From Vibrio cortegadensis (GTDB lineage: Bacteria; Pseudomonadota; Gammaproteobacteria; Enterobacterales; Vibrionaceae), in the NCBI RefSeq assembly GCF_024347395.1, contig NZ_AP025472.1:2790001-2854000 (forward strand): a DNA stretch of 64,000 bases. Reading direction: 5' to 3'. A program made the translations under genes and the position numbers. Positions 12,716-21,538 of this stretch are shown here, one piece after another. The notes under the pieces were generated by a model that did no database searches, had not been told where the DNA came from, and saw only the letters and a program-made list of their open reading frames with translations. Numbering within the stretch: the first letter of the stretch is position 1; each line of letters opens with the position of its first letter.

Positions 12716-13174
12716 ATGGTGAAAATTTTGGACCTGACATTAATAGAACAAATACAAGATATATGCACAGTTAGGGGTGTACGACTGACTCCGCAGAGGA
12801 AAAGAGTGTTTGAACTTATCTGTTCTAATAAAAAAGCATCAAGTGCTTATGATTTATTAGAACAGCTAAAACAAAGCGAACCTCAAGCAAAACCTCCAAC
12901 TGTTTATCGAGCTTTAGATTTTTTATTGGAACAAGGATTCATTCATAGAGTTGAATCAACCAATAGTTTTATTTCTTGCTGTTCATGCAATGCACACAAA
13001 CATTTCTCCCAATTATTAATTTGTGATAAATGTGGCACGGTAAAAGAACTACAAGATGATACTATGACCGCCTTATTGGCAAAAAATGCAGAGAAACACG
13101 GTTTCCAACTCACTAATCATGTCATTGAATCTCATGGTGTTTGCCAACCTTGTTCCTCCAGAATGACAGAATAA
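12716..13174 (+). CDS. zur: zinc uptake regulator, Fur family
   Basis: Zinc-sensing repressor of high-affinity zinc uptake genes. The 152-residue protein has an N-terminal winged helix (RLTPQRKRVFELI at 23-35, PPTVYRALDFLLEQG at 60-74) and a C-terminal dimerisation domain with two structural zinc pairs, C103/C106 (CDKC) and C143/C146 (CQPC), plus C88, C89 and C91 in SCCSCNAH. That cysteine pattern favours Zur over Fur, and location beside dusA is the same as in E. coli. I found no clear Zur box in the 258 bp before it. The ribosome site is weak. A CheX-like gene follows after 17 bp. Confidence 0.9.
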   Translation: MVKILDLTLIEQIQDICTVRGVRLTPQRKRVFELICSNKKASSAYDLLEQLKQSEPQAKPPTVYRALDFLLEQGFIHRVESTNSFISCCSCNAHKHFSQLLICDKCGTVKELQDDTMTALLAKNAEKHGFQLTNHVIESHGVCQPCSSRMTE

Positions 13175-13191
13175 GATAATAGAAGAACGTT

Positions 13192-13653
13192 ATGCGCGCT
13201 GAATTTGTAAATCCGTTTTTAGCTTCATTGATGAATGTCCTAAAAACTATGGCTTCATTAGAATTGAAGCCGCAAAAACCAAGAGTAAAAAAGGACGAAA
13301 TAGCCAGAGGTGATGTTTCTGGTCTTATTGGTATGATCGGTACGACAACTCGCGGTTCTATGTCGATTACTTTTGATGAAGGTTTAGCATTAGAGATAAT
13401 GCAGAATATGCTTGGTGAAAGACCCAACGGCCTAAATGAAGAAGTGACTGATATGGTTGGTGAGATCACCAATATGGTTACTGGTGGTGCAAAACGTATT
13501 CTTGCTGAAAGTGGATTTGATTTTGATATGGCAACACCTGTTGTTGTATCAGGAAAAGGCCACACTATTCGTCATAAGTGCGAAGGCGCAATCATCATCA
13601 TGCCATTTACCTCACAATGGGGAAATGCTTTCATTGAAATCTGCTTCGAATAA
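13192..13653 (+). CDS. CheX-like chemotaxis phosphatase domain protein
   Basis: A 153-residue single-domain protein of the CheC/CheX/FliY superfamily. The diagnostic phosphatase motif E-x-x-N is present as E91-I-T-N94 in MVGEITNMVTGGAK, and the alternating GLIGMIGTTTRGSMSI and ALEIMQNMLGE segments fit the fold. Known CheX proteins dephosphorylate CheY-P. It lies 17 bp after zur on the same strand, so the two are probably co-transcribed, although no chemotaxis cluster is nearby. A terminator follows. The target response regulator is unknown. Confidence 0.8.
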   Translation: MRAEFVNPFLASLMNVLKTMASLELKPQKPRVKKDEIARGDVSGLIGMIGTTTRGSMSITFDEGLALEIMQNMLGERPNGLNEEVTDMVGEITNMVTGGAKRILAESGFDFDMATPVVVSGKGHTIRHKCEGAIIIMPFTSQWGNAFIEICFE

Positions 13654-13675
13654 CGGAAACCAATGATAAGTATAG

Positions 13676-13707
13676 AAAAGGTTGATGCTTTTGTATCAGC
13701 CTTTTTT
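13676..13707 (+). terminator. terminator after zur-cheX
   Basis: Thirteen-base arms (aaaaggttgatgc / gtatcagcctttt, two G.U) on a 4-nt loop with a run of T, 23 bp after the cheX-like stop. Confidence 0.85.
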
Positions 13708-13735
13708 GTTGCCTGTTTTAAACAAAAAACAGTCA

Positions 13736-13763
13736 ATAAAAAGGCCAGTATCTCTACTGGCCT
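13736..13763 (-). terminator. terminator after pgi
   Basis: Arms aggccagta / tactggcct enclose a short loop, and the minus strand continues into TTTTTATTG. It lies just beyond the pgi stop codon. Confidence 0.8.
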
Positions 13764-13782
13764 CCTTTCAGTAACAATCTAA

Positions 13783-15435
13783 TTAAGCTTTAAATGCTTT
13801 AAACGCATTAATCAAACCATTAGTAGAACTGTCATGAGAATCTACGGCAGCTTCACTTTCTAGCTCAGGCAGAATTTGGTTTGCTAGCTGCTTACCAAGT
13901 TCAACACCCCATTGGTCGAAGCTAAAGATATTCCAAATAACACCTTGTACGAAGATTTTATGTTCGTACATCGCAATTAGATTACCTAGTGTTTTTGGTG
14001 TGATTTGCTTAACCAAGATAGAGTTAGTTGGACGGTTACCTTCAAAAACTTTAAATGGTACTAAGTCTTTCATCTCTTCTGCTGTTTTACCTGCAGCGGC
14101 AAATTCAGCTTCAACCGTCTCTTTTGTCTTACCGAATGCAAGCGCTTCAGTTTGAGCAAAGAAGTTAGACATTAGTTTTTGATGATGATCACCTGCTGGG
14201 TTGTGGCTTAATGCTGGTGCAATAAAGTCACATGGAATCAACTTAGTTCCTTGGTGGATAAGCTGATAGAAAGCGTGTTGACCATTTGTTCCAGGTTCGC
14301 CCCAAATAATTGGACCTGTTTGGTATTCAACAACATCACCGTTACGATCAACCGACTTACCATTAGATTCCATATTACCTTGTTGGAAATATGCAGCAAA
14401 ACGATGTAAGTATTGATCGTATGGAAGAATTGATTCAGATTCAGCGCCATGGAAGTTGTTGTACCATAAACCAATCAATGCCAATAGCACAGGGACGTTA
14501 TCTTCGAATGGTGTTTCAACAAAGTGATTATCCATTTCATGAGCACCTTCTAATAGCTCAATGAAGTTATCGAAACCAACAGACAGTGAAATTGACAATC
14601 CGATAGCTGACCATAAAGAGTAACGGCCACCTACCCAATCCCAGAATTCAAACATGTTATCTGTATCAATACCAAACTCAGCGACTGATGTTGCATTCGT
14701 TGATAAGGCTGCAAAGTGTTTTGCTACATGCGCTTGATCACACGCAGATGCCAAGAACCAATCACGAGCACTGTGTGCATTCGTCATTGTTTCTTGAGTC
14801 GTAAAGGTTTTTGATGCAATCAGGAATAACGTTGTTTCTGGATCGACTTTCTTCAACGTTTCAACAATATGAGTACCGTCAACGTTAGAAACAAAGTGCA
14901 TGTTCAAGTGTGTTTTATAAGGCGCTAGAGCCTCAGAAACCATGTAAGGGCCAAGATCTGAACCGCCAATACCGATGTTCACAACATCTGTAATTGCTTT
15001 ACCCGTATAACCTTTCCATTCACCCGAAACGATACGGTGCGTAAATAGCTCCATCTTAGCTAGCACTGCATGAATAGCAGGCATAACATCTTCGCCATTA
15101 ACCATTACTGGCTTATCGCTGCGGTTACGTAATGCGGTGTGCAGAACAGAGCGACCTTCAGTTTTATTGATCGCTTCACCACTGAACATCGCGTCAATTG
15201 CCGCTTTAAGTTCAGTTTCATTTGCCAAGGCAAATAGGTGCTTCAAAGTTTCTTGGTTAATTAAGTTTTTCGAGTAATCAACTAGAATATCAGAACCAAA
15301 GTTTGTAGAAAATTGTTCGAAACGTTGGCTATCTTGTGCAAATAAAGACTTAAGGTCCATATCTTGCGCTGATTCAAAGTGCGCAGTTAGAGCTTTCCAA
15401 GCTTGAGTTTGCGTTGGATTGATATTTTTCAACAT
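13783..15435 (-). CDS. pgi: glucose-6-phosphate isomerase
   Basis: Interconverts glucose-6-phosphate and fructose-6-phosphate in glycolysis and gluconeogenesis. The 550-residue protein has NIGIGGSDLGPYMV near residue 155, the active-site segment GEPGTNGQHAFYQLIHQG, and the signature FDQWGVELGKQLA near the C-terminus. The start MLKNINPTQTQAW at 15435 matches Vibrio family N-termini. An open frame runs 20 codons further upstream, but those residues do not look like the family. Monocistronic, with its own terminator. Confidence 0.97.
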   Translation of the reverse strand: MLKNINPTQTQAWKALTAHFESAQDMDLKSLFAQDSQRFEQFSTNFGSDILVDYSKNLINQETLKHLFALANETELKAAIDAMFSGEAINKTEGRSVLHTALRNRSDKPVMVNGEDVMPAIHAVLAKMELFTHRIVSGEWKGYTGKAITDVVNIGIGGSDLGPYMVSEALAPYKTHLNMHFVSNVDGTHIVETLKKVDPETTLFLIASKTFTTQETMTNAHSARDWFLASACDQAHVAKHFAALSTNATSVAEFGIDTDNMFEFWDWVGGRYSLWSAIGLSISLSVGFDNFIELLEGAHEMDNHFVETPFEDNVPVLLALIGLWYNNFHGAESESILPYDQYLHRFAAYFQQGNMESNGKSVDRNGDVVEYQTGPIIWGEPGTNGQHAFYQLIHQGTKLIPCDFIAPALSHNPAGDHHQKLMSNFFAQTEALAFGKTKETVEAEFAAAGKTAEEMKDLVPFKVFEGNRPTNSILVKQITPKTLGNLIAMYEHKIFVQGVIWNIFSFDQWGVELGKQLANQILPELESEAAVDSHDSSTNGLINAFKAFKA

Positions 15436-15804
15436 GGTGTCTATCCCGATGTTACAGTGGTTTTTTATTCCTCTAACACAGCAATTGAAGTTCAATTACC
15501 GCACTTTTGGAATCCCCGATTTTAGCAAAGCATTAATCCTGCTCGCGTTCACAAACAATGAGCAACGCGGTCAGATTTTGTAATTTATTTTCAAAGTGCA
15601 TTATGTCTTAGTGTCGTTACGCGCTCTTTGAGATAAGTCACGTTAACGTCTTAGTTTTTATTTTCACCCAACCTAACAACTATTATGCCGTATGATTCTA
15701 TAGGTTGAATCGAAAGTTTATAATCAGACAAAGCAGGCTAACCTTAGCGTTATTGGACAAATTTACCAAGTAGATATTCATAACCAATGATTAAAGAGGG
15801 AAAT
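15436..15804. other. intergenic region pgi-yjbQ
   Basis: About 370 bp between two divergent genes. It holds a TATAAT at 15719-15724 on the plus strand suitable as the yjbQ -10 element, though the matching -35 is poor. I see no RNA gene, repeat or operator that I can defend. The pgi promoter must also lie here. Confidence 0.5.
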
Positions 15805-16224
15805 ATGTGGCAACAAAAAAACATTTCAATCACACCTAAAAGGCGCGGTTTCCACCTGATTACTGGTGAAATTGAACAACAATTACTAGAAATAAACGAA
15901 TTTTCCGTTGGTTTGTTACACCTATTTATACAACATACTTCTGCGAGCTTAACACTCAATGAAAATGCCGATCCGACAGTAAGAATAGATATGGAATCTC
16001 ACTTCAACAAGTTTGTTCCTGAACGAGCGGCTTACTATCAGCATACTTATGAGGGAGACGATGATATGCCTGCACATATCAAAGCTTCACTACTTGGTAG
16101 TAGTGTTACAATTCCAATAAGTAATGGCAAACTTGCTCTAGGTACATGGCAAGGGATTGTATTAGGCGAGCATAGAGATCATGGTGGCACGAGACGTATC
16201 ATTGCCACCATTCAAGGAGAATAA
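15805..16224 (+). CDS. yjbQ: YjbQ/UPF0047 family protein
   Basis: A 139-residue cytoplasmic protein that matches E. coli YjbQ along its whole length by eye (RGFHLITGEI, HTSASLTLNENADPTVR, YEGDDDMPAHIKASLLG, GTWQGIVLGEHRDHGG, RRIIATIQGE). YjbQ has been reported to have weak thiamine phosphate synthase activity, but its real role is unsettled. I place the start at the ATG at 15805, after the strong site GAGGG. An in-frame ATG at 15787 lies before that site. The conserved His and Asp/Glu residues are intact. Confidence 0.93.
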   Translation: MWQQKNISITPKRRGFHLITGEIEQQLLEINEFSVGLLHLFIQHTSASLTLNENADPTVRIDMESHFNKFVPERAAYYQHTYEGDDDMPAHIKASLLGSSVTIPISNGKLALGTWQGIVLGEHRDHGGTRRIIATIQGE

Positions 16225-16265
16225 GATGAATTAAAAGGGCGCATTAATCATCAAAAAAATCGAAC

Positions 16266-17384
16266 TTAACTGTTTGATTTCCATTTACAGGCTGCATCAT
16301 CGCTAAGGTAAGTCATCTCCACCCGAGAGGTGAGTTTTGTCACCAATTCATAGGCAATAGTTCCTATGTGGCTTGCCACCTCTTCGGAAGGAAGTTGGCT
16401 TCCCCACAAAATAGCTTCATCACCAACATGGTCTTTCGCATCAGGTCCTAGATCGACGGTTAACATGTCCATTGACACTCGACCAGCAATAGGGACTCGT
16501 CTTCCATTGACCATTACAGGTGTTCCGTTTGGCGCTGTGCGTGGATAACCGTCGCCGTAGCCAATTGCAATTACACCAACTTTGGTATCGCGTTTGCTAC
16601 GCCAAGTCCCGCCATAACCCACGGTTTCACCCGCTTTAACATCACGAACCGCAATAAGGTGCGATTTCAAGGTCATAACAGGTCGATAGTTGAGCTCTTC
16701 AGCGGTCTTATCAGAGAAAGGAGAAACGCCATACATAATAATGCCGGGACGAACCCACTCTAACTGGCTTTGCTCCCACGCTAACAAACCTGCCGATGCC
16801 GCTAAGGAACGCTCACCAGCGCAGCCATTGGTTAACGAGAGAAAGAGTTCAATTTGCTCTGCGGTATCCGATTTATCCAATTCATCTGCACAACCAAAAT
16901 GACTCATATAACGCAGAGGCTGAGCGACATTTTTACACGCATGCAGACGTTCAATGAACTCTTGATACTCTTCAGGACGAACACCTAATCGGTGCATGCC
17001 AGTATCAATTTTAACCCAGACGACAACTGGTGTTTCAAGCTCCGCATTTTCTAATGCCACCAACTGCTCTTCACAATGCACAACCGTCTGAATATTGTTA
17101 GTGACTAAAATAGGAAGATCACCAGAAGAGTAAAAACCTTCAAGCAATAAGATAGGCTTAACAATGCCACCCGCTCTTAATTGAAGGGCTTCTTCTATTC
17201 GAGCAACACCGAAAGCATCCGCCCCTTGAGCGTGTTTTGCCACTCGCAGTAACCCATGCCCATATCCATTCGCTTTCACTACCGCCATGATCTTACTATC
17301 AGGAGCTTGAGCCTTAACTAACTCTAAATTGTGCTTCAGTGCATCTAAGTCGACGGTGGCCGTGGCGGCCTTCATATAGCTCAT
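16266..17384 (-). CDS. alr: alanine racemase
   Basis: PLP enzyme making D-alanine for peptidoglycan. The cofactor lysine is K37 in VVKANGYGHG, and the second catalytic base Y257 is in VGYGGTWRS, contributed across the dimer. The 372-residue length is near normal, and the sequence follows E. coli Alr closely (DTGMHRLGVRP, SHFGCADE, WVRPGIIMYGVSP). No signal peptide is seen, so it is not the periplasmic broad-specificity racemase found in many vibrios. The first ATG (17384) is 9 bp after the dnaB stop. A second ATG three codons later is also possible. Confidence 0.95.
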   Translation of the reverse strand: MSYMKAATATVDLDALKHNLELVKAQAPDSKIMAVVKANGYGHGLLRVAKHAQGADAFGVARIEEALQLRAGGIVKPILLLEGFYSSGDLPILVTNNIQTVVHCEEQLVALENAELETPVVVWVKIDTGMHRLGVRPEEYQEFIERLHACKNVAQPLRYMSHFGCADELDKSDTAEQIELFLSLTNGCAGERSLAASAGLLAWEQSQLEWVRPGIIMYGVSPFSDKTAEELNYRPVMTLKSHLIAVRDVKAGETVGYGGTWRSKRDTKVGVIAIGYGDGYPRTAPNGTPVMVNGRRVPIAGRVSMDMLTVDLGPDAKDHVGDEAILWGSQLPSEEVASHIGTIAYELVTKLTSRVEMTYLSDDAACKWKSNS

Positions 17385-17393
17385 AACGTATTT

Positions 17394-18794
17394 TTACTCG
17401 TCATCGAAATCAAAGGCAGGTCCCGCATAATTATCAAAGCGAGAGAATTGTCCTTGGAAAGTTAATCGCACTGAACCAATCGGGCCATTACGCTGTTTAC
17501 CTAATATAATCTCGGCAGTGCCTTTATAATTACTATCAGGATGGTAAACCTCATCACGATAAATAAACATAATCAAATCGGCATCTTGCTCGATGGCACC
17601 AGATTCACGTAAATCGGAGTTAATTGGTCGTTTATCCGCTCGTTGCTCTAGGGAACGGTTAAGCTGAGAAAGCGCAACCACAGGTACATTCAACTCTTTT
17701 GCCAATGCTTTAAGAGAGCGTGATATCTCTGAAATTTCCAATGTACGGTTATCTTGCATGCCTGGGACTCGCATCAACTGCAAGTAATCGACCATGATCA
17801 TGCTTAAACCGCCAGATTCACGCGCAATACGACGTGCTCGTGAACGCAATTCCGTAGGTGTTAACCCTGAACTATCATCGATGTACATATTCTTCTTCTG
17901 CATAAGAATACCCATCGTAGATGAGATCCTCGCCCAGTCTTCATCATCAAGTTGACCGGTACGAATTTTGGTTTGATCGACACGAGAAAGAGATGCAAGC
18001 ATACGCATCATTAGCTGTTCAGCAGGCATCTCTAAAGAGAAAATGAGCACAGGTTTATCTTGGTCCATTGCTGCATTTTCACATAAATTCATCGCAAAGG
18101 TCGTTTTACCCATCGATGGACGAGCCGCGACAATAATAAGATCAGAGCCTTGCAATCCTGCGGTTTTCTTATTCAAATCATTGAAACCAGTATTAACACC
18201 AGTCACACCATCTTGTGGTGTCTTGTATAGAATCTCAATTCTTTCTAGCGTTTTCTCTAGAATGTTATCAACATTCTGCGGGCCTTCATTTTCACTGGTT
18301 CGATCTTCAGCGATCGCAAAAACTTTACTCTCAGCCAAATCAAGTAGATCTTCAGATGAGCGACCTTGAGGATCATAACCAGCATCCGCAATCTCATTCG
18401 CAACACCGATCAAGTTACGAACTAACGCCCGCTCTGCAACTATATCGGCATAAGCATTGATATTGGCAGCACTTGGGGTGTTCTTTACCAAGTCAGCAAG
18501 GTAAGCAAAACCACCCACATCATCGAGTTGCTCTCTTAACTCCAAGAATTCGGAAAGCGTGATCAGATCGAGTGGCTTACTATCATCCAGAATGGCTTTT
18601 ACAGCTTCAAAAATCAGGCGGTGTGGTCGACTATAAAAATCTTTATTTAAGACTTTTTCTGCCACGGTATCCCAACGCTCATTGTCCAGTAACAATCCAC
18701 CAATAACAGATTGCTCAGCTTCCAATGAATGCGGAGGCACTTTGATCGCCTCAACTTGGGTATCTACGGGTTTTCGATTTCTGGTATCAACCAT
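17394..18794 (-). CDS. dnaB: replicative DNA helicase DnaB
   Basis: Hexameric helicase that unwinds DNA ahead of the replication fork. It has an N-terminal DnaB domain (PPHSLEAEQSVIGGLLLD) and a RecA-like core with Walker A ARPSMGKTTF near residues 224-233, the Walker B region MVDYLQLM, and QLNRSLEQRADKRP. The start MVDTRNRKP at 18794 fits the family. The frame extends 11 codons upstream with unlikely residues. No intein interrupts the core. alr follows immediately, a linkage also seen in E. coli. Confidence 0.97.
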   Translation of the reverse strand: MVDTRNRKPVDTQVEAIKVPPHSLEAEQSVIGGLLLDNERWDTVAEKVLNKDFYSRPHRLIFEAVKAILDDSKPLDLITLSEFLELREQLDDVGGFAYLADLVKNTPSAANINAYADIVAERALVRNLIGVANEIADAGYDPQGRSSEDLLDLAESKVFAIAEDRTSENEGPQNVDNILEKTLERIEILYKTPQDGVTGVNTGFNDLNKKTAGLQGSDLIIVAARPSMGKTTFAMNLCENAAMDQDKPVLIFSLEMPAEQLMMRMLASLSRVDQTKIRTGQLDDEDWARISSTMGILMQKKNMYIDDSSGLTPTELRSRARRIARESGGLSMIMVDYLQLMRVPGMQDNRTLEISEISRSLKALAKELNVPVVALSQLNRSLEQRADKRPINSDLRESGAIEQDADLIMFIYRDEVYHPDSNYKGTAEIILGKQRNGPIGSVRLTFQGQFSRFDNYAGPAFDFDDE

Positions 18795-18966
18795 GACTAC
18801 GCTCAGTAACTTGATAATGACCGCCATTATAGCGAAGAACCATGATTTGTAATCTAGTTCGATTAACTTTGTTTTTATCTCATGGAAAATTTACGTTTTG
18901 CTGACCTAGTACATATGGGATACTTTTACCATACGCATATTCAGACCATCAATATAGAGATATTCA

Positions 18967-19725
18967 GTGTCAAAAATTATCCTTCTCAGCGCGGGGCTGA
19001 TCGTATCCCCTATGGTTTATGCTGAAGAGATCACGGCTACCGACATTGAAATCCCATCCCCTCTTAGTAGCGAAGTCGAGTTTGGCTATCAATCACATAC
19101 AGGTAATTCTGATTCACAATCTCTTAATGCTCGTTTAAGTGGCGAATATACCGAAGGTAGGCATAGAACCCATGGCGAATGGAAGTATTACATGCTCTAC
19201 AAAGATGGGGAGGAAGATAAGCGCCAATCCACCTATAGCTTACAAAGCGACTATAAGTTAAGTCCAAAGACATACTTGTACGGTAGCCTCAAAGGGGTTG
19301 ATTCAAAATACACGGCATACTTTAAAGATTACACACTCTCAAGTGGATTTGGTTTCCAGTTTTCTAATACCGATTTATTTAAATTAGAGTTAGAAGTTGG
19401 TCCTGGTTTCCGCTACCAAGAGCCAAATTTAGATGAGATCGATGATGATGACATTATATTTCCTGACATCGTCCAAGAAGGCATCTTTCGCGGGAATCTC
19501 AATGCCGCTTGGCAGCCATTAAAAACGCTCAACCTTGCTGGTGATATCACCGTGGTTACGGGGAGGAGTAATACTCGAACGGATACAGAGATCAGTGCAA
19601 CTAACAATATCACTGACGATATTGCGTTAAAGCTGGCGTACTCTAGACAATACCACGATAAGGTGCCGAATGGATTGCATAAGTCAGACAGCATTTTTTC
19701 TGTCAACCTACTATTTGTCTTTTAA
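18967..19725 (+). CDS. DUF481 family outer-membrane protein
   Basis: A 252-residue exported protein with a GTG start preceded by AGAG. The signal peptide covers about residues 1-19 (cleavage after VYA). The mature part is a chain of amphipathic beta strands (VEFGYQSHTGNSDSQSLNARLSG) typical of DUF481/YdiY proteins, which resemble salt-induced outer-membrane barrels, and it ends in phenylalanine (LLFVF). An acidic stretch DEIDDDD lies near residue 158. It is divergent from dnaB and ends at a terminator shared with rplI. Function unknown. Confidence 0.85.
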   Translation: MSKIILLSAGLIVSPMVYAEEITATDIEIPSPLSSEVEFGYQSHTGNSDSQSLNARLSGEYTEGRHRTHGEWKYYMLYKDGEEDKRQSTYSLQSDYKLSPKTYLYGSLKGVDSKYTAYFKDYTLSSGFGFQFSNTDLFKLELEVGPGFRYQEPNLDEIDDDDIIFPDIVQEGIFRGNLNAAWQPLKTLNLAGDITVVTGRSNTRTDTEISATNNITDDIALKLAYSRQYHDKVPNGLHKSDSIFSVNLLFVF

Positions 19726-19768
19726 GCACTCCCAACCGCTAGCAAATTATTTTCTTTAGACATAAAAA

Positions 19769-19790
19769 AACACCAGCCGAAGCTGGTGTT
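19769..19790. terminator. bidirectional terminator between DUF481 gene and rplI
   Basis: Perfect nine-base arms (aacaccagc / gctggtgtt) on a cgaa loop, with A runs before and T runs after, so it can work on both strands. Confidence 0.88.
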
Positions 19791-19813
19791 TTTATTATAG
19801 ATTGATGCTGAAA

Positions 19814-20266
19814 TTAAGCAGCAGCAACTACTTGTAGTTTCACAGTAGCAAAAACTTCAGAATGAAGTTGGATGCTTACTTCGAACTCACCTACGTTACG
19901 TAGAGCGCCTTCAGGAAGACGTACTTCGCTCTTAGCAATTGCAACACCAGCCGCTGTTACAGCGTCTGCGATGTCACGAGTACCGATAGAGCCAAATAGT
20001 TTACCTTCGTCACCAGCTTTAGATTCAATAACAACTGCTTCTAGAGCGTTAACGCTTTCTGCACGAGCTTGACAAGCAGCTAGTTGCTCAGCAACTTTAG
20101 CTTCTAGTTCAGCGCGGCGAGTTTCAAACATTTCAACGTTAGCTTTAGTTGCCATAACTACTTTACCCTGTGGGATAAGGAAGTTACGAGCGTAACCAGA
20201 TTTAACGTTTACTTGGTCGCCAAGGTTGCCTAGGTTACCGATTTTATCAAGTAGAATAACTTGCAT
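19814..20266 (-). CDS. rplI: 50S ribosomal protein L9
   Basis: A 150-residue protein with the L9 N-terminal signature GNLGDQVNVKSGYARNFLIP, the long connecting helix (residues 40-75) and the C-terminal 23S-binding domain. Last gene of the rpsF-priB-rpsR-rplI operon, 38 bp after rpsR. Confidence 0.98.
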   Translation of the reverse strand: MQVILLDKIGNLGNLGDQVNVKSGYARNFLIPQGKVVMATKANVEMFETRRAELEAKVAEQLAACQARAESVNALEAVVIESKAGDEGKLFGSIGTRDIADAVTAAGVAIAKSEVRLPEGALRNVGEFEVSIQLHSEVFATVKLQVVAAA

Positions 20267-20304
20267 TATCTTAGTCCTCTTAACTAATTTAAACTAATAC
20301 CAAT

Positions 20305-20532
20305 TTACTGATGTTTGTCAGTGTATGGTAGAAGAGCAACGTAACGAGAACGCTTGATAGCGCGAGCTAGTTGACGCTGATATTTAGCGCTAGTACCAGT
20401 GATACGGCTAGGTACAATTTTACCAGCTTCAGTGATGTAGTTTTTTAGAGTTGCTACGTCTTTGTAGTCAATCTCTTGTACGCCTTCTGCAGTAAAACGG
20501 CAGAATTTACGACGACGGAAGAAACGAGCCAT
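20305..20532 (-). CDS. rpsR: 30S ribosomal protein S18
   Basis: A 75-residue basic protein. FCRFTAEGVQEIDYKDV and KIVPSRITGT are the S18 signatures, and the ARFFRRRKFCRF start matches the family. It pairs with S6 (encoded two genes upstream) on the platform of the 30S subunit. Third gene of the operon. Confidence 0.98.
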   Translation of the reverse strand: MARFFRRRKFCRFTAEGVQEIDYKDVATLKNYITEAGKIVPSRITGTSAKYQRQLARAIKRSRYVALLPYTDKHQ

Positions 20533-20548
20533 GGGCTATCTCCTGATC

Positions 20549-20851
20549 TTAAATTTGAGTAATGTTATCGGCATGCAACACTAATTTACCAACGCCATTT
20601 CGGCCGGTTTGATAAGCAACGAAGCCACTTACCTTAATGTTACTACCTAAAACTAATTCTTGAGTTAATGCTTGCGACCTTTGCCCACTAATGACTACCG
20701 GCATACGACAAAAAACTTGTCTCGGTAGGTTAGCTTCTAACACTGTTGAGCGATGTTCTAGCCAAAATCGGCAATGAGCAACACCCGCAGGGCTAAGGCT
20801 TCGAATAGGATCTTTAACGACAGAGCCGCTGAGTTCCATTCGATTGGTCAT
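20549..20851 (-). CDS. priB: primosomal replication protein N
   Basis: A 100-residue OB-fold single-stranded DNA-binding protein used in PriA-PriB-DnaT replication restart. Recognisable segments are MTNRMELSGSVVKDP, SPAGVAHCRFWLEHRS and VSGFVAYQTGRNGVGKLVLHA. It lies 8 bp after rpsF and 16 bp before rpsR, the standard place for priB in gamma-proteobacteria. Confidence 0.95.
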   Translation of the reverse strand: MTNRMELSGSVVKDPIRSLSPAGVAHCRFWLEHRSTVLEANLPRQVFCRMPVVISGQRSQALTQELVLGSNIKVSGFVAYQTGRNGVGKLVLHADNITQI

Positions 20852-20859
20852 ACAATCAA

Positions 20860-21261
20860 TTACTCAGCTGCTGCTTCTGGCTTTGCTTCTGGCTTAGCTT
20901 CTGTACGCTCTTCACGACGAGGAGCACGCTCTGCACGCTCTTCTTTTTGCTTAAGCATAATAGATTGCTCAGTCACAGCGCCTTTAGTGCGCATGATCAT
21001 GTTACGTAGAACTGCATCGTTAAAACGGAAAGCAGTTTCTAGCTCGTCCATCACTTCTTGACCAGCTTCAACGTTCATAAGAACGTAGTGAGCTTTGTGA
21101 AGTTTGTTGATTGGGTAAGCCATTTGACGGCGGCCCCAGTCTTCTAGACGGTGGACAGTACCACCAGCTTCAGTGATTGAACCAGTGTAACGTTCGATCA
21201 TGCCAGCAACTTGCTCGCTTTGATCAGGGTGAACCATGAATACGATTTCATAATGACGCAT
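20860..21261 (-). CDS. rpsF: 30S ribosomal protein S6
   Basis: A 133-residue protein with the S6 core (MRHYEIVFMVHPDQSEQV, KAHYVLMNVEAG, FRFNDAVLRNMIMR). A charged C-terminal tail rich in E, A, P and R follows and includes a KPEA repeat. E. coli S6 receives extra glutamates on its tail through RimK, but this tail ends in AAAE rather than EE. A GGAGC ribosome site precedes the ATG. First gene of the operon. Confidence 0.98.
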   Translation of the reverse strand: MRHYEIVFMVHPDQSEQVAGMIERYTGSITEAGGTVHRLEDWGRRQMAYPINKLHKAHYVLMNVEAGQEVMDELETAFRFNDAVLRNMIMRTKGAVTEQSIMLKQKEERAERAPRREERTEAKPEAKPEAAAE

Positions 21262-21285
21262 TTGGTTGCTCCTTACGGATTATTA

Positions 21286-21319
21286 GCTTCCACGAAAGGC
21301 TCGGTCGTCCAGGGGAAGC
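21286..21319 (-). promoter_or_regulatory. S6:S18 autoregulatory leader hairpin of rpsF
   Basis: In the rpsF leader, GCTTCC (minus, 21319-21314) pairs with GGAAGC (21291-21286) across an internal segment containing GACCGAGCC. S6:S18 complexes are known to bind a bulged CCG in such hairpins before rpsF and repress the operon. The stem and CCG are visible here. Binding is inference. Confidence 0.65.
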
Positions 21320-21471
21320 AAGGAACTAAAGAAAAATGACCAAGTTTTAAGGACGGCAAATATTATAGAAAGAACCGGATATTGGCAAGCGGTATTTGGC
21401 TAATAATGAAACAGTTTTTCTTTTGCCATCTAGCCATCCGATAAAGCCACATATTCTCTCTTTTTAGCCTG

Positions 21472-21504
21472 AAAAAAAAACGTCCACCAATAATGATGAA
21501 CGTT
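21472..21504 (-). terminator. terminator after rlmB
   Basis: Eleven-base arms on the minus strand (AACGTTCATCA / TGGTGGACGTT, two G.U pairs) on a TTAT loop, followed by nine T. It lies 35 bp after the rlmB stop. Confidence 0.85.
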
Positions 21505-21538
21505 AATAAATTCAAATAGTTAAATACGCACTAACTCA

